Counted from the first letter of the stretch, positions 1-7,607 are shown. The stretch is 7,754 nucleotides of DNA from Hyphomicrobiales bacterium (GCA_027058735.1 JALURZ010000256.1:1-7754), one strand, 5' to 3'. Notes: generated by a model not told the origin, from the letters alone. A program made the numbers and translations.

Positions 1-84
1 GTCTGGTTGACCGGGCAAGGTTCGCGCCTGGCCGAGTGACCTGATCTGGCCCAACAAAATAGTTCCGTATAACAAAGATACGCT

Positions 85-2247
85 CTAAATCTGGCCGACG
101 GTCTTGAGCTTGGCGGAGGGGTGGATTTCGTTTTGCGACAGAACGGTGGTCTGCGCGCGGAAGCGTTCGACGATGGAGCGCACGAACGGCCGCGCCCCGG
201 CGCTGGTCAGCAGCACCGCCATTTCGCCATCGAGCGCGGCTTCCTCGAACCGTTCACGCACCAGAGTGATGAATTCCTGCAACTGGCTGGGGGCCATGGC
301 CAGTTGCCTGTCCTCGCCCTCGCCGACAATGGCATCGGCGAAATTCTGCTCCCATTCAGGCGACAGCGTAATGAGCGGCAGGTAGCCGGCCGGCATTTCC
401 ACACTGGCGCAGATCTGGCGGGCCAGCCGCGAGCGGACATGTTCTGCGATCGTGGACGAGTTCTGGGCAAACGAGGTCGCCTCGGTGATGCCCTCCAGAA
501 TGGTCGGCAGATCGCGGATCGATATGCGTTCGGCCAGCAGGGTCTGCAGGACGCGCTGGATGCCGGACACCGTGATCTGGCCGGGCACGATGTCCTCAAG
601 CAGCTTCTTGTGCTGGTCGGACAACTCGTCGAGCAGCTTCTGCACTTCGGCATAGGACAGCAGTTCGGGCATATTGGCCTTGAGCACCTCGGTGAGGTGA
701 GTGCACACGACGGTCGCGGGATCGACCACCGTATAGCCCTTGAAGGCGGCTTCATCGCTCAGCGAATTGTCGATCCAGGTGGCCGGAAGGCCGAAGGTCG
801 GCTCCGTCGTGTGATGGCCCGGCAGATCGACCTGGGCGCCCTTCGGGTCCATCACCATGACCTGATTGATATGCACCTCCCCGGTGCCGGCGGAGATTTC
901 CTTCACCTTGATCTCATAGGCATTGCTCTCCAACTGCATGTTGTCGAGGATGCGCACCGACGGCATCACGAACCCCATATCGGCGGCAAGCTGGCGGCGC
1001 AGGGCCTTGATCTGTTCGGTCAACTGGTCGCCGGTTTCCGCCTCGCTGATGAGCGGCAACAGGCCGTAGCCCAGTTCAAGGCGCAGATCGTCCATTCTGA
1101 GCGCGGTTGAGATCGGTTCTTCCTGGGGGCCCTCGTCGGCCTCCGCGGCGGCCCGCCGTTCGGCGTCGCGGGCTTTTATCTTGTGCGATTGCGAGGTGTA
1201 CCAGGCCAGTCCGCCCGCGCTTCCGGCAAGCAGAAGAAACGGCGCCATCGGCACGCCCGGCAACATCGCCATGACGAACATCGCCAGGCCCGACATGCCC
1301 AGCGCCTTGGGATAGCCGGACAATTGATCGACAACGGCCTTTTCCGCCGCGCCCTCGACGCCGGCCTTGGAAACCAGCAGGCCGGCGGCGGTGGAAACGA
1401 TGAGCGCCGGGATTTGCGAGACCAGTCCGTCGCCGATGGTCAGCAGGGTGTAGGTCTGACTGGCGTCCGACAGGCTCAGGCCCATCTGGGCGGTGCCGAT
1501 GATGATGCCGCCGATGATATTGATGAACGTGATCAGCAGGCCGGCGATGGCGTCGCCGCGCACGAATTTCGATGCGCCGTCCATGGCGCCGAAGAAAGCG
1601 GATTCATCTTCCAGTTCGCGGCGCCGGGCGCGGGCCTGATCCTCATCGATAAGACCGGCGGACAGATCGGCGTCGATCGCCATCTGCTTGCCGGGCATGG
1701 CATCGAGGGTAAAGCGTGCGGCGACTTCCGCGATGCGCCCCGATCCCTTCGTGATGACGACGAAATTCACCACCACCAGAATGGAGAACACGATGATGCC
1801 GATGACGAAATTGCCCTGCATGACGAAATGACCGAACGCCTCGATAACCCGGCCCGCGGCCGCGGTTCCCTCATGGCCGTTGGCCAGAATGAGGCGCGTG
1901 GAGGCCAGATTGAGCGACAGCCGCATCATGGTGGCGATCAGCAGGATGGTTGGAAACGAGCTGAATTCCAGCGGCTTGTGAATAAACAGCGCGGTCATGA
2001 GGATCAGCACGGAAAAAGTGATCGATATCGCCAGCAGGAAATCCAGCAGCATCGCCGGCATGGGCAGGATGAGCACCACCAGGATGACCATCACGCCGAA
2101 GGCAAGCCCGAGATCCGGGCGCAGCAGATTGTTGCCGAGATCGGACAGGCCCGGCAGCGAGCGGCTCATGGTCGCGGGCGCCGCCGGTCCGGGATCGCGC
2201 GCAAGGTCGGGCGCGGTCGCGACTTCGCTGGAGGAGGTGTCGCTCAT
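85..2247 (-). CDS. flhA: Flagellar type III export gate protein FlhA
   Basis: Inner-membrane core of the flagellar protein export gate. Its cytosolic part receives chaperone-substrate complexes and its membrane part helps couple proton motive force to export. The 720-residue length is normal for FlhA. Residues 1-45 are a Ser/Pro/Ala-rich, probably disordered tail. Residues about 46-350 hold the hydrophobic segments, including FPTILLIATMMRLSLNLAST (98-117) and the family signature region 178-195 (RFTLDAMPGK then QMAIDADL), followed by the conserved MDGASKFVRGDAIAG stretch near 222-236. A charged linker (about 355-380) leads to the cytosolic domain (about 385-720). The ATG at 2247 is the earliest possible start because an in-frame TGA lies immediately before it. 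There is no clear Shine-Dalgarno sequence. Met27 (2169) is an alternative start, also without one. It lies 50 nt after flbD and is probably co-transcribed with it. FlhA rather than a virulence FlhA/LcrD homologue is favoured by the neighbours. Confidence 0.97.
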   Translation of the reverse strand: MSDTSSSEVATAPDLARDPGPAAPATMSRSLPGLSDLGNNLLRPDLGLAFGVMVILVVLILPMPAMLLDFLLAISITFSVLILMTALFIHKPLEFSSFPTILLIATMMRLSLNLASTRLILANGHEGTAAAGRVIEAFGHFVMQGNFVIGIIVFSILVVVNFVVITKGSGRIAEVAARFTLDAMPGKQMAIDADLSAGLIDEDQARARRRELEDESAFFGAMDGASKFVRGDAIAGLLITFINIIGGIIIGTAQMGLSLSDASQTYTLLTIGDGLVSQIPALIVSTAAGLLVSKAGVEGAAEKAVVDQLSGYPKALGMSGLAMFVMAMLPGVPMAPFLLLAGSAGGLAWYTSQSHKIKARDAERRAAAEADEGPQEEPISTALRMDDLRLELGYGLLPLISEAETGDQLTEQIKALRRQLAADMGFVMPSVRILDNMQLESNAYEIKVKEISAGTGEVHINQVMVMDPKGAQVDLPGHHTTEPTFGLPATWIDNSLSDEAAFKGYTVVDPATVVCTHLTEVLKANMPELLSYAEVQKLLDELSDQHKKLLEDIVPGQITVSGIQRVLQTLLAERISIRDLPTILEGITEATSFAQNSSTIAEHVRSRLARQICASVEMPAGYLPLITLSPEWEQNFADAIVGEGEDRQLAMAPSQLQEFITLVRERFEEAALDGEMAVLLTSAGARPFVRSIVERFRAQTTVLSQNEIHPSAKLKTVGQI

Positions 2248-2297
2248 TCAGGCAGACCCGGAGTCCATCGCCCTGACCTCATGACCTTCATCGCGCC

Positions 2298-3674
2298 TCA
2301 AGAGGCCAGCTTGCGCTGTTCGCCGGGCGTGGGAACATCGAGCCCCTCGCCGGAATACTGCCGCAGCTTGTTGCGCAATGTGCGGATCGAGATGCCCAGA
2401 ATATTGGCCGCATGGGTGCGGTTGCCCAGACAGTGATCGAGCGTCTGGAGGATGAGATCGCGTTCAACCTGGGCGACGGTCCGGCCAACCAGGCTGCGCG
2501 ATACGGCTTCCGCCGCCACGGCCGCCTGGGCGGCGGGGCCGTGATTGGCGTTGCCGATCATGGTTTCAAGGCGGCTGCCGTCGGGCATGCGCACCGCTTC
2601 CTGGCCGATTTCCTCGCCGCTCGCCAGCAGCACGGCGCGATGGATCGTGTTTTCCAGTTCGCGCACGTTGCCAGGCCAGCGATTGGTGGTGAGCTGGCGG
2701 CGCGCGTCCGCGCTCAGGGGCAGGGGGTCGAGGCCGTTGGCCTGGGAATATTTGGCGACGAAATGGTCCGCAAGGGCCAGAATGTCGCCGGGCCGCTCGC
2801 GCAGCGGCGGCAGTTTGAGATTGACCACATTCAGCCGGTACAGCAGGTCTTCGCGAAACGCGCCCTCGCGCACGGATTGCGCCAGATCGCGGTTTGACGT
2901 GGCGATGATGCGGATATCGACGGGCACCGGCCGCTTGCCGCCGACCCTGTCGATAACGCGTTCCTGAATGGCGCGCAGCAGCTTGGACTGCAACCGGATG
3001 TCCATTTCGCTGATCTCGTCGAGCAGCAGGGTGCCGGTGCTGGCTTCCTCGAATTTGCCGATGCGCCGCGCCACTGCCCCGGTAAAAGCGCCCTTCTCGT
3101 GGCCGAACAGCTCCGATTCAAGAAGATTGTCGGGAATGGCCGCGCAATTGATGGTGATGAACGGCTTGGACGCGCGTTGCGATTTGTTGTGGATATGTTG
3201 CGCCAGAACTTCCTTTCCGGTGCCCGATTCCCCGGTAATGAGCACGCTGGCATTGGATGGCGCGATCTGGTCGGCAAGCTTGACGACGGCGGCCATGGTA
3301 TCGTCGCGATACAGAAAATCCCGGCTCTCGCCGGCAACCGCCTCCAGCACGGCGGCGATCAGCTCCGCATCGGGGGGCAGCGGAATATATTCCTTGGCGC
3401 CCGCCTGTATGGCGTTCACGGCGGCGCGCGCGTCATGCTCCACGCCGCACGCAACGATCGGCACATGAATGCGTTCCTGATCCAGTTTGGCGATCAGGGC
3501 CGCGATATCCAGCCCGACATCGACCATCAGCAGATCCGCGCCCTGTCCGGCGCGCAGCGACTTGAGCGCCGAATTCAGATTGTCCGCATGAGCCACTTTC
3601 GCGCCGCGGTCCATCGCCATTTTGCTCGCGGTCGATAGCTGGCCGCTCAGATTTCCGACAATGAGTAGTCTCAT
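2298..3674 (-). CDS. flbD: Sigma-54-dependent flagellar transcriptional regulator FlbD
   Basis: NtrC-family activator that opens sigma-54 promoters of late flagellar genes. In Caulobacter, FlbD also represses fliF and is controlled by FliX. Three domains are visible in 458 residues. Residues 1-115 are a receiver-like domain. The AAA+ domain (about 123-360) has Walker A GESGTGKE (148-155), the sigma-54-contacting GAFTGA loop (195-200), Walker B LLLDE (216-220), a sensor-I-like ATSNRDL (258-264) with Asn261, likely arginine-finger REDLLYR (274-280), and RWPGNVRELEN (332-342). A Fis-type helix-turn-helix lies near 403-440 (HAANILGISIRTLRNKLR). The receiver keeps Asp52 but has Gly7-Asn8 where the acidic pair should be, Gly77 at the usual Thr/Ser, and Leu99 at the usual Lys. 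Classical phosphorelay control is therefore doubtful. The start ATG has a GGGAG seven bases upstream. Its place directly after fliN supports FlbD over other NtrC-like proteins. Confidence 0.95.
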   Translation of the reverse strand: MRLLIVGNLSGQLSTASKMAMDRGAKVAHADNLNSALKSLRAGQGADLLMVDVGLDIAALIAKLDQERIHVPIVACGVEHDARAAVNAIQAGAKEYIPLPPDAELIAAVLEAVAGESRDFLYRDDTMAAVVKLADQIAPSNASVLITGESGTGKEVLAQHIHNKSQRASKPFITINCAAIPDNLLESELFGHEKGAFTGAVARRIGKFEEASTGTLLLDEISEMDIRLQSKLLRAIQERVIDRVGGKRPVPVDIRIIATSNRDLAQSVREGAFREDLLYRLNVVNLKLPPLRERPGDILALADHFVAKYSQANGLDPLPLSADARRQLTTNRWPGNVRELENTIHRAVLLASGEEIGQEAVRMPDGSRLETMIGNANHGPAAQAAVAAEAVSRSLVGRTVAQVERDLILQTLDHCLGNRTHAANILGISIRTLRNKLRQYSGEGLDVPTPGEQRKLAS

Positions 3675-3681
3675 TGGATTG

Positions 3682-3686
3682 CTCCC
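3682..3686 (-). promoter_or_regulatory. Ribosome binding site of flbD
   Basis: GGGAG on the minus strand, seven bases before the ATG at 3674. It supports that start and shows flbD can be translated independently of the upstream gene, unlike the overlapping fliG-fliH-fliN junctions. Confidence 0.7.
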
Positions 3687-3703
3687 ATCTGCGATTCATG
3701 CGT

Positions 3704-3728
3704 GCGGGCAAGCGCGCCTTGGCCCCGC
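3704..3728 (-). repeat. GC-rich hairpin between fliN and flbD
   Basis: In the 77-nt gap between fliN and flbD, the plus strand reads GCGGGCAAG (3704-3712), a CGCGC loop (3713-3717), then CTTGGCCCCGC (3718-3728). The arms pair over nine bases with a two-base bulge in the longer arm. No T-run follows in the transcription direction, so it is not a standard intrinsic terminator. Plausible roles are a transcript-processing or mRNA-stability element, a partial attenuator setting the fliN:flbD ratio, or a protein-binding site. The structure is seen in the sequence; the role is inference. Confidence 0.45.
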
Positions 3729-3751
3729 GGTTCTCAACTGGCGGACGCCGC

Positions 3752-4117
3752 TCAACCCGGATCGCCCTTGATGATTTCCGTCATGGTGACCCCGAGGCGT
3801 TCCTCGACCACGACAACTTCACCGCGTGCAACCAGGCGGTTGTTGACGTAGATATCGATGGCTTCACCGACCTTCCGGTCGAGTTCCACGACGGCGCCGG
3901 TCTGCAGCTTCAAAAGCTCGCTGACCTCCATCTTGGTCCGCCCGAGAATCGCCGAAATATTGACCGGCACGTCGACAACCGCTTGGAGATCCTGGGCTTC
4001 GCGGGTCATTGCCGTTTCGTCGCCCTGCGACGCGCCGGGCGCGCCATCGGGGTCGCCGGCCTGATCTTCCGCCGGTTTTTCCAGCTCATCCAGTTCGATG
4101 TCTTCGCCTTCGCTCAT
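3752..4117 (-). CDS. fliN: Flagellar motor switch / C-ring protein FliN
   Basis: C-ring subunit at the cytoplasmic base of the motor, taking part in rotation switching and in docking FliH with the export ATPase complex. The 121-residue protein has an acidic, low-complexity N-terminal region (about 1-40) and one SpoA-type domain (about 45-118). The domain includes VDVPVNISAILGRTKM (48-63), the LLKLQTGAVVELDR stretch (68-81), VNNRLVARGEVVVVEERLGV (91-110) and the MTEII ending, all typical of FliN. The frame stays open upstream to 4339, but that extension is Arg-rich shadow of fliH. The ATG at 4117 is chosen because GGAGAAGG lies just before it and it overlaps the fliH stop by four bases (ATGA). 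A single SpoA domain and short length argue for FliN rather than FliM. fliM is not in the window. Confidence 0.96.
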   Translation of the reverse strand: MSEGEDIELDELEKPAEDQAGDPDGAPGASQGDETAMTREAQDLQAVVDVPVNISAILGRTKMEVSELLKLQTGAVVELDRKVGEAIDIYVNNRLVARGEVVVVEERLGVTMTEIIKGDPG

Positions 4118-4866
4118 GAGCCTTCTCCATCTTCGCCTGCGGCCGCGGGTTCGCCCGCCAGGTGCGGCGGGGCGGCGTGCCGCGCGGGTGTGATCTGTGT
4201 CTGCGGGCCGTCTGCCCGCGGCGCGGCGGAACGGTCCGGCGGGCGATCGCCGATATGGCGACGGACGATGTCGTCGATCGCCTTGTCGAGGCGTTCGGTG
4301 TCGCGCGAAATTCCGCCATCCGCCCACTCGATGCGGCAATCGGCGGGAGCCAAATCCGGCTCGCTGATCAGCACCAGCCTGCCTTCAAAGCCGTGTTCGG
4401 CGGCGATCGCGTCGGTTCGCGGCGCCAGCGCTTCGACCACGCTTTCATGGACCCGCACGGCGATGAACGGCTCGTGCGACAGATGCGCCATGGCCTCGTC
4501 CAAGATGGCCTCAATTTCCGCCACCGGCATCTGTTCGACGAGGGCGGGCGCCATTTTTCGCGCCACGGCCAGGGACAGCCGGCGGGCTTCATCCTCCAGC
4601 CGCGCGCGCTCGGCGTTCAAGCCGTCCAGAATGCGCGGCACAGCCTGGGCGATGGCGCTCAGCGCGCCGGCGACGGCGTGCTCGTCCTCAGCGACAACCT
4701 CGGCGCGCCCGGCCGCGAACCCTTCCGCGAAAGCGTCGCCGCGCAGCGCTTCGATATCGGCGCGGCTGAAGACCTTCTGCGCGAGGATGGGGGAACCATC
4801 GGCTGCCTGCTGCAACTCGAATTCCCTGTCGAACATATATTTTGCCGGTTCAGCCATGCTCATCAT
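4114..4866 (-). CDS. fliH: Flagellar assembly protein FliH (FlbE-type)
   Basis: Peripheral export-apparatus protein expected to bind and restrain the FliI ATPase and tether it to FliN and FlhA. The 250-residue sequence has an aromatic N-terminal patch (YMFDREFE, 10-17) and the small-residue FAEGFAAGRAE motif (46-56) typical of FliH. A long, probably coiled-coil helical segment follows (about 60-128). The C-terminal FliH/V-ATPase-E-like domain (about 130-205) ends in the characteristic EPDLAPADCRIEWADGGI (169-186) and a final helix (IDDIVRRHI). Residues 207-250 form a Pro/Ala-rich, likely disordered tail. The first ATG shares its A with the fliG TGA stop (TGATG). In-frame ATGs at 4863 and 4857 are alternatives and none has a strong Shine-Dalgarno, so translation is probably coupled to fliG. 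Caulobacter calls the gene in this position flbE. Family similarity is weaker than for the neighbours; context is strong. Confidence 0.9.
   Translation of the reverse strand: MMSMAEPAKYMFDREFELQQAADGSPILAQKVFSRADIEALRGDAFAEGFAAGRAEVVAEDEHAVAGALSAIAQAVPRILDGLNAERARLEDEARRLSLAVARKMAPALVEQMPVAEIEAILDEAMAHLSHEPFIAVRVHESVVEALAPRTDAIAAEHGFEGRLVLISEPDLAPADCRIEWADGGISRDTERLDKAIDDIVRRHIGDRPPDRSAAPRADGPQTQITPARHAAPPHLAGEPAAAGEDGEGS
4121..4128 (-). promoter_or_regulatory. Ribosome binding site of fliN
   Basis: GGAGAAGG on the minus strand, with GGAG seven bases from the ATG at 4117 and embedded in the last codons of fliH. It decides the start against the longer open frame. Together with the ATGA overlap it suggests coupled but well-initiated translation of fliN. 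Confidence 0.75.
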
Positions 4867-5900
4867 CAGTAAATCAGTTCGTCTTCGCCCTTGTTCTTCG
4901 AAATCATGATCTCGCCGCGGGCCGCGAGATCCTTGGCGACATTCACCATCAGTGTCTGCGCCTCATCGACATCCTTCAGGCGTACCGGACCCATGACCTC
5001 CATGTCGTCGCGCAACATCTTGCCGGCGCGCTCGGACATGTTGGACAGGAAGAATTCACTGATCGCGTCCGTCGATCCCTTCATGGCGAGCGCCAGCTTG
5101 TCGCGCTCCACCGTGCGCAGCAGGGTCTGCGCGCTGGCTGAATCGAGCCGCGCCAGATCCTCGAACGTGAACATCAGATTGCGGATGCGTTCGGCGGCGT
5201 CGCGGTTGTTTTCCTCCAGCGCGGTCAGAAAACGGCTTTCGGTCTGGCGGTCGAAATTGTTGAATATGTCGGCCATCTGCTCATGAGCATCACGGCGCTG
5301 GGTCTGGGTCAGGTTGGACATGAATTCGCTGCGCAGGGTCTGCTCGACCCGGTCCAGGATTTCCGGCTGCACCGCCTCCATGCGCAGCATGCGCTCCACG
5401 ACTTCCATGGCGAAGTCCTCGGGAAAATTCCCCAGCACCCGCGCGGCATGGTCCGGCTTGATCTTGGACAGCACGACGGCGACGGTCTGCGGATACTCGT
5501 TTTTCAGATAGTTGGCGAGAACCGCATCCTGGACGTTGGAGAGCTTCTCCCACATGTTGCGCCCGGCGGGGCCGCGGATCTCCTCCATGATGGTGTTGAC
5601 CCGCTCGGTGGGCAGAAACGACGACAACAGCCGCTCGGTATTGTCGAAACTGCCCATGACGGCGCCATTGGCGGTCATGGCGTTGGCGAAATCCACCAGC
5701 AGGCGTTCCACGGTTGCGTTGTCCACCTCGCCCAGCCTGGCCATGGCGATGGAGATTTCCTTGACCTCTTCATCGTCGAGGGCCTCCCAGATGGCCTTGC
5801 CGTACTGGTCGCCCAGGGTCAGCAGCAGCAGGGCCGCGCGCCGCGGACCGCTGATGGTCTCTGCGTCTGGTGGTGCAACGGTTGCCGGCAGGCTGGCCAT
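4866..5900 (-). CDS. fliG: Flagellar motor switch protein FliG
   Basis: Rotor protein that sits on the FliF ring and interacts with the MotA stator to produce torque. From the ATG at 5900 it has 344 residues, the usual length. The N-terminal domain (about 18-105) should bind FliF. The middle domain has EYPQ (135-138) at the position of the enteric EHPQ motif. The C-terminal domain carries MFTFEDL (243-249) and the torque segment: Lys274, Arg291, Asp298, Asp299 and Arg307 match by spacing the five charged E. coli residues Lys264, Arg281, Asp288, Asp289 and Arg297. The frame is open back to an ATG at 5945 inside fliF, but the chosen start has a purine-rich GGAGCGGAA upstream and gives the expected N-terminus (MASLPATVAP). 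It starts 20 nt after the fliF stop and its stop shares one base with the fliH start. Confidence 0.97.
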   Translation of the reverse strand: MASLPATVAPPDAETISGPRRAALLLLTLGDQYGKAIWEALDDEEVKEISIAMARLGEVDNATVERLLVDFANAMTANGAVMGSFDNTERLLSSFLPTERVNTIMEEIRGPAGRNMWEKLSNVQDAVLANYLKNEYPQTVAVVLSKIKPDHAARVLGNFPEDFAMEVVERMLRMEAVQPEILDRVEQTLRSEFMSNLTQTQRRDAHEQMADIFNNFDRQTESRFLTALEENNRDAAERIRNLMFTFEDLARLDSASAQTLLRTVERDKLALAMKGSTDAISEFFLSNMSERAGKMLRDDMEVMGPVRLKDVDEAQTLMVNVAKDLAARGEIMISKNKGEDELIY

Positions 5901-5906
5901 TGGTCG

Positions 5907-5915
5907 TTCCGCTCC
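5907..5915 (-). promoter_or_regulatory. Ribosome binding site of fliG
   Basis: GGAGCGGAA on the minus strand lies in the 20-nt fliF-fliG gap, six bases from the ATG at 5900 measured from its 3' end. It favours that start over the in-frame ATG at 5945 inside fliF. Confidence 0.6.
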
Positions 5916-5920
5916 GGGCC

Positions 5921-7597
5921 TCAGGCCGCTTTTTCCTGCAGCCATTGCCGGACTATGGCGATGGCTTCTTCAGGGTTGTTGTCGACCAGATCGCCGATCT
6001 TGCTCATGGTCTTGGTGTGCACTTCGCCGGCAACCTGTGCCGCCTCGATCATGGTTGAGGTCTGGCTCTTCTGGGACTCGATCAGCGCCTTGATGTCATC
6101 GCTCATGCCGCTGCCGGCGTTTTCGGGGCCGGTCAGCTTGCCCGGTTCGCCGGCTTCCGCGCTCTGGGCGAGTTGCACCGTCTGTTCGCTGAGGGTTTCG
6201 TCCGGGGCAACGATCCGGCGCAGCAGCGGGCGCACGACGAACAGCAGCACGAGAATGGAAAGAACCAGCAGGATAAACAGTTCGGCGATATTGAAATAGT
6301 CCTGTTTGTCGAGATTGAGAAACGGTTCCTCGCCTTCCTCGAGGGCGGCGGGTGCTGCGGCCGGCGCGAAGCGGATATTATCGACTTCCACGACATCGCC
6401 GCGGGCGCGGTCGAAGCCGACCGCGGAACGGATGAGGGCCGCGATCTGGTCGATCTGTTTCTTGTCGCGCGGCGCATAGACCAGCTTGCCGTCGGCGTCT
6501 TTCGAATAGAGCCCGTCCACCAGAACCGCCACGGAAATGCGCTTGATCCGCCCGGCTTCAGTCGTTTCCGTCTTTGTGGTGCGGGATATTTCGTAATTGA
6601 CGACTTCTTCCGATTTTTCGGAATCTTCCGCGGCACCCGAACCGCCGCCCCCCTGGCCGCCGTCGGCGGCGGGCAGCTCATTGCCCGCCGATACGCCCGC
6701 ATTGTTGGCGGCCTGCTTCGATTTAGCGGTTTCCCGCCGGGTCTGCGTCGAGCGCACAACCTGACCGTCCGGGTCGTAGGTCTCCGAGGTCTGGGTGACG
6801 CGATTGAAATCCATCTCGGCGGTCACCTGCACGCGCGCCTTGCCGCGGCCAACGACGGAATTGACGATATTCGTGACCCGGGCCTTCAGCCGTTTTTCGA
6901 ACGCGGCGGTGCGCTCATCGAGGGTGGTGATGGATCTGGCGCCTTTTTGTTCGTCTTCGCCGCTGGCCAGCAGGGTGCCGGATTCATCAACAATCGAGAC
7001 CCGTTCGGGCCGCAGGTTCTTGACCCCGGAGGCCACCAGATGCTGGATCGCGCGCACTTGGCCGGCGGTCAGGTCGCCGCGCAGCTTCAGCACGATCGAG
7101 GCGCTGGGGCGTGCGGCATTGCGGGCAAAGAGCTGGCGTTTTGGCAATACCAGATGGACCCGCGCGAGCCGGACCTGATCGAGCGCGCGTATGGTGCGCG
7201 CAAGCTCGCCTTCCAGCGCCCGCCGGTAGTTGACATTCTGCACGAAATTCGTGGTTCCAAGGGAACTGGATCTGTCGAACACTTCATAGCCGACCGAGCG
7301 GCCCGCGGGCAGGCCTTCCTCGGCCAGCGACATGCGGATTTTCAAGACCTTGTCCTTAGGCACCAGAATGGTGCCGCCGTCATTGCGCAGCTCATAGGGA
7401 ATATTCAGCGAATCCAGCTTGCGCACGACCGTGCCGGAATCGGCGATCGGCAGTTCGGAAAACAGCGTGGTCATCTGGGGCTGGGTGAAGCGCAGCGTGA
7501 GGAAAATGAAAATGCCCACCAGAACGGCAGCAAGGGCGCCCATGGCCGCAAGGCGCGCAGCCCCGATCGTCTTGACGAAATCCACCAAGGCATTCAC
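5921..7597 (-). CDS. fliF: Flagellar MS-ring protein FliF
   Basis: Forms the inner-membrane MS ring on which the rotor and export apparatus assemble. From the GTG at 7597 it has 558 residues, normal for FliF. The first membrane helix is about 14-36 and the second about 436-457, leaving a large periplasmic part between them. The ring-building region with YRRALEGELARTI (124-136) and VRLARVHLVLPKR (142-154) is typical. A third ring-building domain (about 225-410) is interrupted by a Gly/Ala/Asp/Glu-rich insert (about 300-331). The cytoplasmic tail ends in NPEEAIAIVRQWLQEK (541-556), the FliG-binding motif. The frame stays open to a TTG at 7741, but those 48 residues are Arg/Cys-rich and unlike FliF. 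The GTG start is supported by GAGGGGG upstream and by the expected N-terminus (MNALVDFVKTIG). It is the first gene of the apparent operon. Confidence 0.96.
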   Translation of the reverse strand: MNALVDFVKTIGAARLAAMGALAAVLVGIFIFLTLRFTQPQMTTLFSELPIADSGTVVRKLDSLNIPYELRNDGGTILVPKDKVLKIRMSLAEEGLPAGRSVGYEVFDRSSSLGTTNFVQNVNYRRALEGELARTIRALDQVRLARVHLVLPKRQLFARNAARPSASIVLKLRGDLTAGQVRAIQHLVASGVKNLRPERVSIVDESGTLLASGEDEQKGARSITTLDERTAAFEKRLKARVTNIVNSVVGRGKARVQVTAEMDFNRVTQTSETYDPDGQVVRSTQTRRETAKSKQAANNAGVSAGNELPAADGGQGGGGSGAAEDSEKSEEVVNYEISRTTKTETTEAGRIKRISVAVLVDGLYSKDADGKLVYAPRDKKQIDQIAALIRSAVGFDRARGDVVEVDNIRFAPAAAPAALEEGEEPFLNLDKQDYFNIAELFILLVLSILVLLFVVRPLLRRIVAPDETLSEQTVQLAQSAEAGEPGKLTGPENAGSGMSDDIKALIESQKSQTSTMIEAAQVAGEVHTKTMSKIGDLVDNNPEEAIAIVRQWLQEKAA

Positions 7598-7607
7598 GGT
7601 TTGCTTG

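Noticed and set aside
66..82. Hairpin CGTAT-(7)-ATACG just after the flhA stop, in an AT-rich stretch, as a possible terminator.
   Set aside because: Only five base pairs, mostly A-T, with a broken T-rich stretch after it. Too weak to call; the AT-rich 84 bases could equally hold a promoter for a gene beyond the window.
4118..4339. Extension of fliN to an ATG at 4339.
   Set aside because: The 74 extra residues are an Arg/Pro-rich shadow of fliH; the ATG at 4117 has GGAGAAGG and an ATGA overlap.
121..4909. Long plus-strand open frames, notably 121-1110, 1183-2436 and 3674-4909, and also 5283-6299.
   Set aside because: They lie antisense to well-recognised flagellar genes, their translations are rich in His, Arg and Gln with no recognisable domain, and long antisense frames are expected opposite GC-rich codons.
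5901..5945. Upstream ATG for fliG at 5945, inside the end of fliF.
   Set aside because: The added 15 residues are not typical of FliG, and the ATG at 5900 has a purine-rich site in the correct place and gives the usual family length.
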